The notes beneath the pieces were generated by a model, which had not been told where the DNA came from, did no database searches, and saw only the letters and a list, made by a program, of their open reading frames with translations. A stretch of 64,000 bases of DNA from Siniperca chuatsi (taxonomy: Eukaryota > Chordata > Actinopteri > Centrarchiformes > Sinipercidae): NCBI RefSeq assembly GCF_020085105.1, contig NC_058052.1, forward strand, positions 14,026,233 to 14,090,232, in the 5' to 3' direction. The position numbers were made by a program, and so were the translations under genes. Shown here one piece after another: positions 46,598-59,509 of this stretch; the stretch's first letter is position 1; each line of letters starts with the position of its first letter.

Positions 46598-47902
46598 ATG
46601 AAGCTTTATCTTCAGTCAGTCTCTCAGCTCGCCTTCCTGAGCCTCTGCTGTGTACTGATCACAGGTAAGAATCTACGGATTCATCAATGCTTATATCTGT
46701 GTGTTTTTCTTTCATAAAATCTGGATACAGAAAAAGTGTTTTATTTGGGCAAAGATGTCTGAGCAAATGAACTTGCAGTAACTTAATCTCTGCTCATGTT
46801 GCACTGTATTGAAGTAACGTGTAATCCTGTGTTACTGTGTCTGTGTCTGTGCAGTGAGAGAGTCAGACAGCACGTTTGTCCCGGGAAGATGTGTGTGTCC
46901 ACAGACGCAACCAGGTGTCAGAGGGCAACTGAAAGAGCTCACGGTCTACCCAAAAAACCCCAGTTGTCACAAAGTCACAGTAATGTGAGTACCAAATCCT
47001 GCAGACACACTCCCATTAATGCACACACACACACACACACACACACATCCAGATGAGTGTAAGTAAATGTGTGGGTTTACATGTGTTTTTCAGAGTGACA
47101 CTGAGGAGTAACAACACCCTAGTGTGTCTGAATCCAGAGGCACCGATGGGCAAACAGCTGATTCGCTGCTGGAATAGGTGAGAGCATTGATCAGTGAAAC
47201 TTAAAACCTTGCCTCTGTAAGGGATTCGAAAGCTTAAGGAATATAGCTTTGTCAACCCCCAGTGTATCATGCAATCCTTCTATTTAGTTAACAAAAATTC
47301 TGAAATTACGTTTGCACATGACAACAGCAACATGCAATATTTTTATTACTCGAAGGATTGCAGAATATTATTAGCTAAATTATAAAAATAGCCAAGTGTC
47401 CTAATTGGTTCTTAAGGGGTTCCACCCGTCTTCATATTTCCTGTAAATCATGGCCAACAGTATCTTATTTGTTGCCAAGCGAGTTCTTGTCCTAACAAAG
47501 CACCTTTGAGCAGTTTCTTTCCTCCACATGTTTTGCTACCTGTGAGACAGGAGAGAATGTCAGTTAGTGCCTCTAACATAGTGGTAATCAGCTCATTTTG
47601 TATTAGAACCCAAATTTGCAATTTTTTCACGCTTTTCTTTCTTGGTGTCTATGAATAGAGTGGGCATTATCACGTCTGATCAGCTGAGAGGTCTCATCTT
47701 AATCAACAAGTTGTGTGATTTCTACAGGAGTATCAGGCTAAAGTGTGTATTTCTGTGTGTATTCTCTAGAGCTCATAGGTTGGGTCGTGATGTGACGCTG
47801 TGCCTGAAGAGAAGGAGGAGAGGGAGACGAGGTCAGCACCAGCGGTCTCGACAGAGGAGCCGGGGCCACAACAGGAAAGCCTCATCCTCTAACTCCCAGT
47901 AG
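46598..47902 (+). CDS. CXC chemokine, basic-tailed, ELR-negative
   Basis: Four exons: 46598–46664, 46855–46984, 47094–47177 and 47770–47902; 414 nt, 137 residues, phases 1, 0 and 2 as usual for CXC genes. Signal peptide MKLYLQSVSQLAFLSLCCVL (about 1–22). The mature N-terminus leads to GRCVCPQTQPG, the CXC motif, with no ELR before it. Conserved features follow: NPSCHKVTVIVTL (third Cys) and VCLNPEAPMGKQLIR (fourth Cys). Two more Cys lie beyond the core (RCWNR, TLCLK). The tail has about 15 Arg/Lys in its last 40 residues. In general form it resembles the CXCL9/10/11 group, but fish CXC names depend on a tree, so no symbol is given. It would be secreted, bind a G-protein-coupled receptor and draw leukocytes. 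It lies opposite to rassf4, in its likely 5' intron. Confidence 0.85.
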
Positions 47903-48343
47903 TCAAGCAGCCTGACAGATGATACAAAGCTACTGCAAGGAGAGAACTGTGTACATGCTGATTCTTGCCACACTGTGGACTACATACCACCAGGGGCCGT
48001 TAAAAAACCCCAACATGCTACCACTTTTCTTTCTATAAACGTCACACAGCTATGATGTCAAGCTCTCCTAAACTGTTGTCTGGGCTGTAAATCAACCTCG
48101 CTTCCTAGGCCAGCAGCAGAGGGCTTTATTTTTTTATGTGCAAATGACTGATGTGATGTTGAAAACTAAGCCCTGGAGGCTTGTCATAAATGTTAACAGT
48201 TTTAGCTTTTAAACTCTGTTAAATGGTCAATATATTGTTTATGTGTAGTTATGTGTATGCAGCTGGAAAAGCTAACTGAATACACTTAGTTGGTTATTTA
48301 TTTTTATGTGAACATGGGCATTTTTCAGACATTGTTTTTTTTA

Positions 48344-48349
48344 AATAAA
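48344..48349 (+). other. chemokine polyadenylation signal
   Basis: AATAAA about 440 bases after the stop codon, in TTTTTTTTAAATAAAG. Confidence 0.6.
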
Positions 48350-48359
48350 GAAATCAGAA

Positions 48360-51160
48360 CAATAGTGTGACCGTGTGTGCTATTTATTGTTAAAACTCCC
48401 GATTATCTTTAGAACTGAACATTAGGGAAAGGTAATTAATTACTTGGCAGGATATGAGAGGTCACTTAACCCACAGCCTCAGCTTTAGTTAATAAACTAC
48501 AGGATGTGAGTCAGCAGCAGGAACAAAGCAAACGTGTTTCACTCAAAACATCTGCCCAAATATCTCAAAGCTATAAAAGGAGCTAACTGTGCATTGTATT
48601 ACAATGTGAATCTATAAATATCTCTTTCCATGGCACTCTAGTGTAAAATCTAAAGAGGTGACCGCTTGATGTTAAAGCATTTGCTAGAGGAGGTTTGGAA
48701 AACACAATACAATTAATTGTGCATATTTATAGTTTTATACTTTTATGGCCTGGTGGTGTTGCACAACTGAGACGTCCAGGTGTCAGGGTGTCAGGGTGTG
48801 GACTGTCACTTTTTATGTCACTTTTGGGGACATTATATAGACTTACATTAATGGAGACTGGAGACTTACCCTAACCTTAACCACTGACCCAAAAATCAGC
48901 TTTTTCCCAATTGGACAAGCCATCCCCAATTAACTGGTCTTTAGTCTGAAATGTGTCCCCGAAGGTAGCCTAAGTCTCACACACACACACACACACACAC
49001 CCCTACACACACATAATGCTTTACATTTGCTGTGCACCCACATCAGTCTGGGCAAAGGAAAGTTAGTAACTAAGGCGTGTGCTAACCTGTTTGGTTATCC
49101 ACCTAAAATACCTATTGGCATTGATATGGACTCTTGCAAAACTGCTATGTGATCCTGTTATCACTCAATGCTTAACAGCACATGGTAGTAAAATGGAAAG
49201 TGAAGGTAAACTGCTCAACAAGAGCACCTTTGTTACAGGCCAGCTGGGTTTTTTAAGAGTCTTTTCATATCTAGTATGATATCGATTAATACAATGAAAG
49301 TCTTTGAAGTCAAATATTATTCAGGATTAGACAGGATACTGATTAAGAGTATCTGTTAACAGCTGCAAGATAACTGTCTTATTACGGGATGAATACTGAA
49401 TACTTCTTCCACCACTGTTAAAATCCCATTTAAGATTTACATTGCAGTTTGTCATTATTTCACACTACTGCTTTCACGTACAACACTTTCACACAAACTG
49501 CAGATTTGCTTAACCTTTTCTGCAACACACAAACACATATCTTCCTCTAATGCAAAGGTAACCACATGATTGAAAGTACAAATCATTAAATATACTGTGG
49601 CAAATGATTCATTACCAACTTTTATAGTAGTGTGTTTTTTTTTATTTCTCTTATCACTGTGTAATGGTACTGTGTTCAGTAGCAACATATTGTGTTTGTG
49701 GTATGTGAAATAAAAGCTGAATGTATATAAGGCAACATGATTTTTAGTATTTATATTTACATTATAAGTCTGAGCTTTGGTCTGACAACTACGCGTTTTT
49801 GGGTGTCTGTTGACAGAAAATGAGCAGTTATTAAAACCTATCTAAACAAATCTAGACACAAATCTAAAGAGTCAGCAGATTATAAGAGTAGAAAGCGAAA
49901 GGAATGTCTCATTAACAATGCCATCTTATCAGCAATCGTTTCTAATCATAGCTTATGTTTTGCTACAAACTGATACTTAATGTTTACATTTCACTGGATT
50001 CTAATGTACAGTGTCTAAAATCACTTTATCCACATTCATGATATTGGTGCTATGATGCTGCCACCTAATGTCTAAAGAAAGCATTATGTACATCTGATCT
50101 GTAAAGTGTAGCAGCATTGCTCTGTCTCGCTCAGTGATAGAAGAGACACTGTTTGAATGTTCAGTTGGATTATAATCTCTGACACCAACTGCAGGAACAG
50201 AGCCAGCAAAATAGCAGACAAATGTACTTTGGAGCTTTTCAAGTTGTATTTACTCCAAAGTGCTGCTGCCTGAGTTATTGTTTGGGACTCTTCAGTAATT
50301 TCTGAGATGATCCATTTAGTTGCAGTGGTCACATGATAAAGAAGGGATGTTAATCAGTTGAAATATTGATGTGTGTCTCATTTAATGTAAATGCAGTTTG
50401 GCTTGTTTAATGTAAATGCAGTTCCACTTTGATCTATTACTGACCCATTCATAATAAATGTACCATTTATGGTTTGATGAACCATCACCTGGTTCATCAA
50501 ACCGTTGATAGTTGTTATTCCTAAAAGCAAATTAGGTAGATCTTTGCCAAGAATAAGATCTGGTACACAGGAAGTGATTCTTTTGCATTTTCTGCAGCTG
50601 AAACACAAGTTACTTAGAAGGAAAAAAAATGCTTGCATGAGCAGTGATAGTCACCGCAAAAACCAGGAAACAGGCTGCCTAGTGCTGACCACACTGTCTG
50701 ACTGGGAAGTGATCTCTGGGAGGCGAGGTGCAAATTCAGCTAAATAATGAACACTGAGCACAAAAGCTGGAGACTAGAGTCTTTTAGATTTCTGTCACAA
50801 TGCTGCTCCTCTTATTATCTTCATACAGCTGAAGATTCAAATAATAATTACTGAGGCAATAGCAGTACCTATCAGCCCACCTTCCTCCCTTTAATGACTT
50901 CTGACCACCTCCAATTTCATCCAAGTAAACTGCTGACACAGTAGGTGCATAATGGGATGGTCAGTCTATCTCTCATACATATGCATGCATAATAATGGGG
51001 TTTAAATATTCCATAACTTAAAGGATTCCAGTCTGTCACCAGTATTATGAATTATTCATGCACTGCACATGACTGCACAGGAAATTGACCAAAAGCTCTG
51101 ATTTGGGTGAATTTACATAATCTGTCTCTTCTCTTCTCTTGTGACTAAATTGTGCATTAC
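48360..51160. other. non-coding stretch right of the chemokine gene
   Basis: Contains a repeat at 48830–48980, a CA run at 48981–49000, a TACTTAAGTA relic at 49383–49423 and a short hairpin at 50471–50503. The reading frames here look like chance. No exon seen. Confidence 0.45.
48830..48980. repeat. GGACATTTTGG-type repeat, copy 2
   Basis: Begins CTTTTGGGGACATTATATAG, contains CCTAACCTTAACCACTGACC and ends near GTCTGAAATGTGTCCCCGAA, the usual layout of this fish family beside a CA run. Confidence 0.5.
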
Positions 51161-51760
51161 CTCTGTGTCTAAGCTCCTTCGGTGGACAAAGAACCTTCAT
51201 TGCTAATTGGTTTAATCATCGCGAGATTCATATCCAATTATCGCACCTACTCTGGCAGCTGCGCCCCAAGACAATCCATTCCCACGCGTAAAAGGTCCAG
51301 GAGAGCTCCAAATGACGCACACAATGCCATTTCTGGCAAAAATCTTTCCAAAAACGTGAGAGAGACATTTGTCAGCAAATCACTTGCTGAAGAATGATCT
51401 ATTTCTATTGAAACTATTACTGTAAAGAACGTGTAGTTTTATAGGAGTATACATCAGATTAAAGATGACTAAAAAGGAAAGTTTTTCATACCAGTCACCA
51501 CTGCATCATAAATGCAACAAACAAATTGAATTTACACCGTTAGTAACCTGCATCCAACTTCAGAACATCTCCTGCCTCCAGGGCATTATGTTGTTTTCAG
51601 GGTTGAACAGCGTGATTGCATCCGTAAAGTTCCTGGCCTCTTGATCTTTTCGTATAAAAATGTACTTCAGTATCCTGAATTTGATCAGTTTGGGGTCTTA
51701 CCATAGCAGAGAGCGTCCTCCGTCTTCTTCCGTATATCCACCAGCATGTATCACGCTTAC

Positions 51761-51860
51761 CGTTCGTTATCAGTCTTCATACCTCTCCGGTCGTGCGGTA
51801 TACAGAGCTGGAAGATAAAACTGACAACAAGGTGATCCAATAGAAGGCCGCACAGATACG
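51761..51860 (-). other. rassf4: probable untranslated first exon of rassf4
   Basis: On the minus strand the sequence runs from a GC- and CCAAT-containing promoter into a CpG-bearing stretch that ends in a good donor, AACG|GTAAGCG, at 51761/51760. The next minus-strand acceptor serving an ATG exon would be that of rassf4 at 45789. If so, the rassf4 transcript begins about 6 kb upstream of its ATG exon and encloses the chemokine gene. It could instead be a separate non-coding transcript. Confidence 0.45.
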
Positions 51861-51861
51861 C

Positions 51862-51900
51862 CTCAGCCAATCAGTATTGAGCGTGGGCGGGGCGAACAGA
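51862..51900 (-). promoter_or_regulatory. rassf4: CCAAT and GC-box promoter
   Basis: On the plus strand, AGCCAATCAGT followed by GCGTGGGCGGGGCG: a CCAAT box and a GC/Sp1 box within 30 bases. No TATA box. Both lie just upstream, for the minus strand, of the putative first exon. Confidence 0.55.
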
Positions 51901-54473
51901 GTCAGGGTTGCATACCTCTCTCCTCTTGATCAAGGTGTCGCTGGGTGCATTGCCTCAGTCTCATCAGTCAGAAGAAAAATCAGCTCGGAAGACCATAAGC
52001 TTAAACTCGTTTTTACTAATGTTGCTAGTTTGACCTATAATCTGCACTCCAGGTTAGAGGTTATATTTTGATGTGTTCATTAATGTGTTTTATTCAAAAA
52101 TGCACATATAGATATGTTCATTTAGGCTAATGTATATTTTGCATTTTGGAAATGGATTTTCTTCCTGTGCACTGTTGACCACAAATAGCTGTACTCTGAG
52201 TACAAAATAATATTTTGAATAGACATCCACGTCTTGTATTTTGAAACATAATTTTAGTTATGAGATGTAAAAAATATTTTTTAGTGTTATATGTGTTATA
52301 TGTTAGTAGTTAGTGTTTTTATTCTGTATCATGCATTGAAAGTTGTGAATATCACATTTTGTGTTACATGCCTTTTATGTTTTTGTTGTGTTTTATTTAA
52401 TTTTACATTTTTCCCTTTTTTTTGTTTTGTGAATATTTGGAGTGTAAGTGTGTTATGTGTACGTCGTTTGACAGAATCAAATCAAACCAACCGCATCAAC
52501 AAACAATACAAAGAACCAGTTCTCCACATTTTTTGTCTGCTTTTACATATGCAGCAATCAGAAAATTGCTTTACCACAGCCACCACTAAAGCACCTATCC
52601 TGTTGTTTCCCACCTCAGCAGTAAAGGAAGAAGTCCATGTGACCTGTTAAGATTTATTTCACCCATCCTGTTTTTGAGCCTGGATCTGCCATCTAGGAAA
52701 CTATTGTAGGGTGGAAACACAAGCTGTAGGAACTCCCCCCAACTCTCTGTCTGAATAGGATTTATGATTTAACATGCAGAGGAAGTAAGTTGTTCCAGCA
52801 GCTGAATAACTTCCCCCACTGAGAACAGCTCATTCTAAAGGATATGGGCATGACAAGTTGGTAGAACATTTATGGAAGAGGACTGGAAATACTGATATTC
52901 TTTTCCTCTCCTCTATTTATTATTGGGTCACTCAGCTGCGTTCACACATTGTGAAGCTGATAATACAGCCCTGATTATGGGCCAATGAGCGGTAAGTAAA
53001 CTCTGGACAAAGACTCTCTGTTCTCCCCATAAAACACCAGAACATCTCATCCCTCCTGACTGGATTCACATGTCATGGATTTGATATACTGTGCAAAAAA
53101 ACATGTTTAAAAGGTTGAAAGAATATATGACACCATGTAGCTGCTGGGGATGTAATTTGCGTCAAACATGGAGACTAACCCAGTTGTTTAACCTACAGGC
53201 TATTTATGTGTGAGTGTGTTTTCACGTGTCTGGTCCCAGTTTTCTCAGTGACGTGCTTTCTGATGAATGAGACTCTCTGCTTTTATTGATTCGCTCCTTA
53301 GCTTTGATGCTGCAGAGAGATTGCCTCTTAAGGCTACATAGAGTTCTATATCTACATTTCAGGGAACAAAGGACTGAGGAATACAGTGTGTATACAGTGT
53401 GTGTGCGTGTGTTTTGACAGAACAAAACAGTATTGATTTATGACCCGAACAAAAGAGGAATGTCTGTGTGGAGAATTGTATCATTTGTAGCTTGATAAAA
53501 CAAAAGAAAAACAAATGAAATGTTAACATAGGCTTTTCATACTCTTTTGTATCACAAATATGCTAATTTCAGGGTGATTTATAGAGCTTGGGTCTGATAC
53601 ACTCACCCTATTAATATTATCAAAGCCAAGTGTATGACATTATTATTATTATTATTATAATGCATGAATAATACTTGTAATTATGTTTGGTGTGTTGGCA
53701 CATCGGATATGTTTAGGTGAAGCATAGCCCTATGGTGGCGCTCTGGTGGGTGATCTGATGTTTTTCTCATTACCATAATAAAGTGAGCACTCCTCCCAGA
53801 GCTCCGTCTCCATGGTCACCGCTCACACATGACAAACACACAATGAGGAGACTTGAATGCGACTAACACATGCACCTGCACAAGCTCCTGCTACACTCAG
53901 TCACATTCGCTTGTATTTTCTCTGACGCTGAATGAATGAAACAGTTGATCTAATTTATTACCTTATGAATAATGTATGCTGCAGTAACTGGATTGGATTG
54001 CTTGGCTTTAATGTCTGCTCTTCAATCAATGCTGGCTTTGCAAAAACAGGCTATCACACTAAAAGCCACTCACGTGGACATTTAGGTACTAATTGTTTAA
54101 TTTCTTTGCATTCATACATTTGAAGATCAAAATAGTTAAAAATGCTTCTATATTACGTATATATTAATAGAGCTCACACAATTTTCATTTCGTACAAATA
54201 GATCTTTTTGAGGTAACAAATACACAAATCAGTAGAACATTTGAAAAAAAAATCTAATAATCTTCATATTTTAGTTGTGTAAAATACACAGTACCTTATT
54301 ACTGAACACTAAAAAATGCTGCTTATTTTGGCTGGTCAGACATTTTATAGTGTTATTTTCAGCTAAAAGTCAGTGTAACACCATCTAGTCCCACTCAGTC
54401 AGTATGAATAGATTGCACAAGCTTTCCTTTGTGTGATATCAGTAAGGAGCTCAGTCTGAGCACAGAGGGATGT
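51901..54473. other. rassf4–tmem72 intergenic region
   Basis: AT-rich sequence with a (TTA)n run at 53639–53658. The plus-strand frames in it have no recognisable product. No gene seen. Confidence 0.45.
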
Positions 54474-57400
54474 TCAGTCAGTAATCATAGGTGCAGTGTC
54501 TGATGTGGTGTCTGGCTCTGGCTCACAGTAGCTGTCTATCTCCTCCATCTCTCTCTCCACTGGCTCCTCCCTACCTCTGAAACATATCGGTCTCCTCTCT
54601 TTCCACCTCCTCCTCTCCCCATCTGTGTCTTTAGGTACTGCTGTCTGCTCCAGCTCCAGCATGGCCTGGAAGCTCTCTCCTCTCTCTCCCGGGCTGAGGC
54701 AGTGGCCTCTGGTTGTGAGAGCCAGTCCCCCCGCCCTCCTTCCTGTCACCATGTGGAGGAATGAGAAAGTGCTGTCCGAGGCTGCTTCCTCAATCCCACA
54801 GGTGGTGGTCGGGCCTTGGTCACCGTGGCTCTCCTGTGTCCTTTTGGAAGACTTTATCTTGGTTTTCTTGCTTAGTATGAAGTTGAAAAAGGCTGTCACC
54901 AGAAGCATCGTCCCTGCAATCAGAAAACATATCCTATTTCTATTGGCATGGCTTAGTGGGACACTTGAATAGAATGGAGCCGTCATTAATGTTTTCTACA
55001 CCTGTGCTTTTCCCATTATGTGACAAGTCAAAATCTCTGCTGCTGAAAAATGTTATTATGTCACTAACAGTACAGTAAACAGTACTGTACTGTGCAATTT
55101 TACCTGGGATAATTGCATGCCACACCAACACAGGGTGCAAGAAGCACACCACTGACATTATGGAGTAATAGAGGAACTTATGGAAGCCTCCAATGCGAGC
55201 CATCTTCCCCCACAACATAAACAGCTGCCAGTCTGGCGGACAGCTATACAGAAGGAGAGGAAGGAGAGAAGGACTGAGGCGGTAACAAAAACAAAAAGGC
55301 TTTCTCTCATGCACACAGCCAGCCAGATTCAATTTACAACCAATTCTACCAACATCTTTATACCTGTTAGGACTGAAAAGTCACATTCTTACAATTTTAA
55401 ATTCTTTTGACAGTGAAGACAGCTAAATGATATGGCAGACATGACAGATTAACATTCATGGTTGGTTACAAATGACCTCAGAGAATCATACTATATGATT
55501 TTCCCCTCTGTGTATTTATGAGTGCTGTGTACTCACGGCAGACACATGAACAGAAGAGCATCCAGGAAATAGGCCAGCTCAAACATCATGATGCCAACAG
55601 ATGACACTCTGGGAGGAGAAAAATAGTTTAAAGCCAGATGAAACTGATACAGTCTCACTGATACAATCAGTAAACTATTTATAATTAGATCTCAATATTT
55701 CAGCTTCTGTGTATTTTATCTAGGGCTATGGGTGAAGATTGCATTTTCTAAATTGTGGAAAATGTACAAACAATAAAAAGAAGCGATATCGCCTTTATAT
55801 GGCGCAAAAGACTTGTGTTGTGTTTGGCGCTACAGTATATGCCCTCTTCTCTATTTTGTGTTTAAATAGTCTGATAACCATCTCATCCAGTGAACCAGAA
55901 AAATGCCCCCAGAGTAACCATCATTGTACACTATCCTCTGTCACTATCGCTGAGTTGTGTGCTTCTGTTTGTGTGTGTGAGTGCAGCATTCATCTGCATT
56001 TGTGTGTGCTGACAGAATAAACAGTCATGCATTTCTGGTGTCCTTTGGGAGATGTTTTCCTGTTACTCTGTGGGAGTTTGGCTATGAGCCACAGAGATAA
56101 TAAGAAGTAACACTGAAGGACTGGTCTCCTTTCTGCCCTTTGCACCTCGCTTCATCCCTCTGACTCCTTCCCAACATTGCCTTGCAAGTGTGTGTATATA
56201 CTGTATGAGTGATTATGAAGCCAGGTACAGTACTGTAATTGTTTTCTAAAAGCTCTCAGGCCACACATTCTTTACCATATTAAAATCCAGGCTGTCTATT
56301 TGTAACTCAGGAATGCCACCAGTTTAGTCTCAAGTAGGCCGGAGTCAGGAGTGCTTTGGTAGGTTTAAACTCTTCAGGATATTACAGGATAGACTACAAA
56401 ACCTAAGCACTCACAGTAAGTAGATGCCGAGGCTGTTGAATTCTCCCTTTTGGAGTGTCTCTACTCCCACAGCACACAACACTGAAAAAGAGACGGGAAG
56501 ATGAGATAAGAGTTACTGGTGAGCAGATCTGTCCACTAGATGTCAGACTTAGTTCATGATTTTCCCTGCAGGCAGGGTTGCAGCACCTCAGTAAAATCTC
56601 AAACTTGTATAAATACTGTTAATATTTATTTTCAATATTGTGATGCAACTTTGTGTTGTGCTAATTTGACTGTTCTTCGGCATATTGTCTTTTATGTATC
56701 TCTGTCATGTTGCTTTCAAGTTAGTACTGTATCGTTGCAGCCATACTTGCAGCAGTTGTGAGTAACTAATTTAAGTCCTGGCTAAACACCATTTCTCCCC
56801 TCATCGAGCAATAAAGATTGACTTGTGTTGACCTGAAGTGACCCAACTTGAATTCATAGTTTACACTCCAGGGGGTAATATTGAATGCTGATGACATAAG
56901 TTATGTAAAGATAACTAAAGAACACTTTATATTGGTAATTGTTGTAATTGTTTCCGTCATGGTCACAACATTTTGGTAATAGCTTTCTCATGCCTGTAAT
57001 TACCATATCACTGCCGGCAGGTAAGGTCATTTTATTTGAGTGGACACTTAAACCATCACAGATCTTCTGCCAGAGCAGAATCATGACATTTTAAAAAGCC
57101 TCGCCACTTGTTTGTGACGTGGTCACTAGATGTCATGGTATGTTGATAGTTCCTCCACATTTTGAGCTTCTGAGTAATAAAGGATACAGAACAGTGTTTC
57201 TTCTATTCTTCTATCTATATTTATTCTGTGTAAATAAAAGCACACACTTATTGTAAAAAGGGATGCTGGGCTGCAAGTGGAAGTTGCTGATTTATTACTC
57301 TTTGTCTGCAAGATCAACTTTGTTGCAGTGCCCTTGAGCAAGACGCTGAATTTCATCTATAGATACCCTTAACCTCTAACCACACTGCAGTGGGAGATGC

Positions 57401-59509
57401 CAAGAGAAATTCTCCTGAAGAGATCAATGAAGTGATTTAATTTTATTAATCTATACTTCTGCTACTGCCACCTGCCTAACATTTTAAAATAATAGTTCAA
57501 CATTTTGGGAAATACACTTATTCGCTGTCTTCCTGAGAGTTACATGAGAAGATTGATACCACTCTCTTGTCTGTAAGGTAAATATGTACTACCACCAGCA
57601 GCCAATTAGCTTAGCTTAGCACAAAGACTGGAAACAGCTGGCCTGGCTCTGTCCAGAGGCAAGAAAAATCTGCCTAACAATACCTCATAAAGCTCACAAA
57701 TTCACACGTCATATCTTGTCTATACCTTGTCAACGACAAGTTGTGGTTTTACAAGGGGTTATGTGCCAGACAATTTCTTGGCCAGGCACAGTAACTTTCT
57801 GGCATCTTGTTGGCATCGTGAGGTTGCCAGAAAACCAACAGATACTTCAGGAAGTTACTGCACCTCGTCAAGAAATAGTCCCCCCATAAAACCACAATGT
57901 GTTATTTTTATGCTTTGGTTTTTGTAAGGATTAAACAAGTGAGATGCAGTATAACTAATGTGCTGATAGGCTGGTAGGTTTGTCACCTTTGGACAGATCC
58001 AGGCAAGCTGTTTCCTTCTGTTTACAGTCTTTATGCTAAGCTAAGCTAACCATCTGCTGGCTGGACAGATATGAGAGTGGTATCTCATCTAACTCTCTGC
58101 AAGAAACCAAAATCTATTCAAACTATTCCTTTGTTGTAAAGATTCCCAAATCTGAGTGCTGAGAGCAAAACACATTTGAACACATAACGATATGAAATTG
58201 CATGACAACATAGTCTTAAAAAATATAAAGAAAAGCCTGTTTTATAAACCACTCTTTTTCCTGTGAGGTATAAAAGAGGTGAGCATGGTTAAGTGGTGAT
58301 CACCACTAAACACATGGAAGCAATTTCTCCATGCTTACCAGAAACTCATAGATAGAATCTGCACCAGAGGGAAATCAGGGGAATATAGCTAAATGTTTTC
58401 TGGTAGTTTATAGAGTGTGAGAGGAATTAACGCTGCATATAGACCAGCTGGAGATTAGCATATATGTGCTCCCTACATGTATGTCTATCTATAGAACACA
58501 CACAGAGGCAGACGGGCCAACACAGACATGTAGACATATGAACACACAGACAGAGACAGAGGCACACGTAGACATACCATAAACATACACACACACATAT
58601 AGAAACAATGTTCTGAAAGCTTGTGTAGCTGTGAATGTGTAACAGCTTGTGATCACATAAGCCCAGTAACCCAGCTGGATGCAGAGACTTGGTTTTGGTG
58701 TGATGTGAGGCACATGTCTCTCGGTAAATGTTCAGTGTGTGCAGCTGTTTGAATTTAAATGGAGAGGGTCCCATATTTTTTGAAGGAGACAGCAACCAGA
58801 GAGCTATTTCCCCCAAAGATGATTTAATGTGGCTAAGAGAGCTGCGTGCAATCTGTCCCTGTGTGCCTGAGGAAAACAGAGGAGGAGGGACAATGATAGC
58901 AAGGTTATGCATGATCAAGGGCGTTTTTATATGCTCTATATATCAGCCAAGAGACGGTTTGGTGTTCTTTGAGCTCAAGAATACAGTTGGCCAACATCAC
59001 CACCTAACCTTCTAACATTTTGGGTTTATGAAATCCTTAAAAAGCCAAGCTGGATAACCCTCCCCCACAGGAGAGCTTTAAAGATGTTCCAAAAAAAAAT
59101 TACACTTTGGAGATTGAGGGGGACAAAAGCTATTTCAGCGCAGACAGAGAGTCAGATATCAGCTTAAAATAACATCTTGCAACACTTCATTGCTGAAAAA
59201 AATGTATAACTACTATTGCTACCACTGCTACTATAATACCAATAATTTTATGTTGAAAACCTTATTTATATTTTTACAATGGTAAGTAAGCTCTGACTGC
59301 AGAACTTATCAGAGAGAGGATCTGGAGTCTGTTGTGCATCTGCTAGTGTATCCAAAGAACTAAATCATGCCCATACTGGAACAATAAGTGACTTTAATTT
59401 AGTTATATTTTTCTGTTTATATTTATATCTTACCTGTTGCCGTAGAAACACCAAGGATCCTGCAGGCAAACTCCACTACAATCCACCAAACGCTCTCTGA
59501 GTTCCCCAT
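54474..59509 (-). CDS. tmem72: transmembrane protein 72
   Basis: Five exons: 59434–59509, 56415–56481, 55537–55608, 55104–55243 and 54474–54913; 795 nt, 264 residues (human 275), phases consistent. Four hydrophobic segments: about 9–33, 45–70, 96–114 and 118–137. KFLYYSIMSVVCFLHPVLVW followed by HAIIPG is nearly the same as in human TMEM72, and the acidic C-terminus EPEPDTTSDTAPMI matches its ETTSDTTPII. Loop CPPDWQLF joins segments 2 and 3. The cytosolic tail (about 140–264) is Arg/Glu-rich and poorly ordered. The N-terminus MGNSES fits an N-myristoylation pattern. The human gene is expressed mainly in kidney; its function is unknown. Intron 1 is about 3 kb and holds a fold-back element. The rassf4 neighbour supports the call. 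Confidence 0.9.
57240..57375. repeat. common repeat fragment in tmem72 intron 1
   Basis: TTGCAGTGCCCTTGAGCAAG with a preceding GGGCTGCAAGTGG, a phrase widespread in teleost dispersed repeats. A weaker relative lies near 42085 (GAAGTGCCCTTCAGCAACAC). Confidence 0.4.
57488..58136. repeat. long-armed fold-back (MITE-like) element, copy 3
   Basis: Left end ATAATAGTTCAACATTTTGG, right end TTCAAACTATTCCTTT. It shares internal words with copy 1 (AGTTGTGGTTTTAC, ATTTCTTGGCCAGGCACAGT, TTGCTTGGACAG-like ends). In tmem72 intron 1. Confidence 0.8.

Noticed and set aside
50378-50638. 86-residue minus-strand frame
   Set aside because: Low-complexity composition, no splice context, and it overlaps a short hairpin; likely chance.
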